A DNA stretch of 64,000 bases from Methanoculleus oceani (lineage in GTDB: Archaea > Halobacteriota > Methanomicrobia > Methanomicrobiales > Methanoculleaceae). The DNA lies in the NCBI RefSeq assembly GCF_023702065.1, contig NZ_QFDM01000003.1, positions 310,001 through 374,000 of the forward strand, in the 5' to 3' direction. Under the pieces are notes generated by a model. The model worked only from the letters and a program-made list of their open reading frames with translations, was not told the origin of the DNA and did no database searches. Of this stretch, positions 63,214-64,000 are shown one piece after another. Position 1 is the stretch's first letter. Each line of letters starts with the position of its first letter. Position numbers and translations under genes: made by a program.

Positions 63214-63752
63214 GTACTTTCCTTAAGGCGCCCGATAGCCTCCATGGTTCCGTCAGGCTGTTCCAATAGTGCGCGGATTATCCGATATGCGATGCAGCCA
63301 CGCTCTTCTTCCGGAAGAGGGATATCTTTCAGTTGTTCATCGATGATCGATACTACCTGCCTGAGTGAGTAAATCGGTTCTTGCACCCGATCTGCACCTT
63401 GCTGAAGTTCGGGTTCGACAAGAACCTCTTTTGTCCGGTCATGTAGCGAGAGGATATTACAGACCGTCGTCAGGGTGTTGTTTATTGATGCCGTCGAACC
63501 CAGGAGGTTGAGAATGTATGGAACTGCGGCAAAAATTCCCGCAAGAACGTGGGGAAGAAGAAAGACCATTCCCCCGGGCACAAACGAGCCTTCAGGGGCG
63601 TTATCCGTCTTGAAAAGTGCCTCCCGCTGTTTCCCCCCGGCGATAAAAGCACTGACAAGCAACGGGGCGAAATCAGACTCGTCGGGTATCGCATTCTCGG
63701 CAAGATGAATCGACCACAGTTGAAGTGACGACGACAGCTGTTCAGGCGCCAT
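63210..63752 (-). CDS. Unknown partner of the M48-like protease
   Basis: A 180-residue protein: an N-terminal soluble region, a hydrophobic segment (about 75-100, VFLLPHVLAGIFAAVPYILNLL), then an acidic helical C-terminus (VSIIDEQLKDIPLPEEERG). No family is recognised. Start ATG 63752 is preferred over 63791 because GGTGAGAAGG lies just before it and the TATA-like TTTTATATG (about 63799-63806) would leave a 20-odd base leader. The overlap of its stop with the protease start suggests they form a complex; the partner may be a regulator or substrate. Confidence 0.65.
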   Translation of the reverse strand: MAPEQLSSSLQLWSIHLAENAIPDESDFAPLLVSAFIAGGKQREALFKTDNAPEGSFVPGGMVFLLPHVLAGIFAAVPYILNLLGSTASINNTLTTVCNILSLHDRTKEVLVEPELQQGADRVQEPIYSLRQVVSIIDEQLKDIPLPEEERGCIAYRIIRALLEQPDGTMEAIGRLKEST

Positions 63753-63885
63753 ACCCTTCTCACCCAGCTTCAGCGGGGCACTAGAGTACATATGAGCATA
63801 TAAAATTATGGAATAAAACAAGGCAATGATCTCATGGTGAAAAAACGCAGAAAAGCGCCTTGTCTGGCCGGGGCTCACTTTGTTT

Positions 63886-63917
63886 GCCCCGACCACCTCC
63901 CGAACAACCTGAATGTG
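63886..63917 (+). pseudogene. Short remnant of an AlbA/AAA_4-type regulator
   Basis: Translation CPDHLPNNLNV matches the internal GPGHLPNNLTV of the remnant at 60530-60562. The 32-base DNA segment GCCCCGACCACCTCCCGAAC... differs from 60531-60562 in only a few positions. It is too short to be functional. Confidence 0.5.
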
Positions 63918-63941
63918 CGGGGATATAACCCAAATTCCAGA

Positions 63942-64000
63942 TGCGAGGGATGGGATTCGAACCCATGGACCCCTGCGGGAGTGGATCTTAAGTCCACCGC
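63942..64000 (-). tRNA. tRNA-Leu (UAA anticodon), 5' part outside window
   Basis: On the minus strand the visible 3' part includes a seven-base anticodon loop CTTAAGA (anticodon TAA) between GTGGA/TCCAC arms, a long variable arm (class II, as in Leu), the T arm with GGTTCGAATCCC and an acceptor strand ending CCCTCGC plus discriminator A at 63942. The CCA end is not encoded. The 5' half lies beyond base 64000. Confidence 0.88.

Overview
The window reads as chromosome from a hydrogenotrophic methanogenic archaeon of the Methanomicrobiales, most like Methanoculleus. The case rests on high GC, short-leader promoters with archaeal TATA boxes, PKD-domain surface proteins, methanogen-type HDIGN histidine kinases, a siroheme-derived (Ahb) heme pathway, and a secondary alcohol dehydrogenase of the kind that lets such organisms use 2-propanol. 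No methanogenesis genes lie in the window, so the genus is an inference.

Layout. 1-7.8 kb: transport and surface genes (a partial membrane protein, a 14-TM drug exporter, a PKD surface protein, an NhaP2-type antiporter, an AI-2E family permease, a cupin). 8.1-19.9 kb: mostly single stress, repair and housekeeping genes, including a small ferritin-like protein resembling encapsulin cargo, 3-methyladenine glycosylase, a dicluster ferredoxin protein, a condensation-like acyltransferase, an AlkD-like repair protein, a flavodoxin-fold oxidoreductase, a stand-alone Cache-like sensor and a methanogen radical SAM/SPASM peptide maturase with no visible precursor. 20.2-36.2 kb: two histidine kinases, RsgA, methyltransferases, an M24 peptidase, dCMP deaminase, the alcohol dehydrogenase, a cysteine desulfurase operon and an amino-acid permease.

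36.5-42.1 kb is the clearest functional unit: ahbD-ahbA-ahbB-ahbC, which should convert siroheme to heme b, followed in the same direction by a large heme catalase. 43.8-50.1 kb is kdpABC plus a KdpD that lacks its kinase half, has no KdpE partner, and has no ATG/GTG/TTG start upstream of its P-loop. 51.5-54.1 kb holds a periplasmic-type binding protein and a membrane histidine kinase in one operon without transporter genes, preceded by a decayed end of a second binding protein. 54.5-58.7 kb is an unrecognised two-gene locus: a multi-TM protein overlapping by 4 bp a 1060-residue exported protein.

58.7 kb to the end looks like an accessory region beside a tRNA-Leu gene. It has a decayed lipoprotein copy, a PD-(D/E)XK-like nuclease, an orphan MNT nucleotidyltransferase, a truncated AlbA/AAA_4-type regulator, and a lower-GC minus-strand group with an M48 membrane metalloprotease and an overlapping partner. 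Two remnants of the AlbA/AAA_4 gene lie on either side of that low-GC group. Three copies of a DUF3887-like lipoprotein at different stages of decay are spread across the window. Starts were chosen from Shine-Dalgarno or TATA spacing where visible; no database search was possible.
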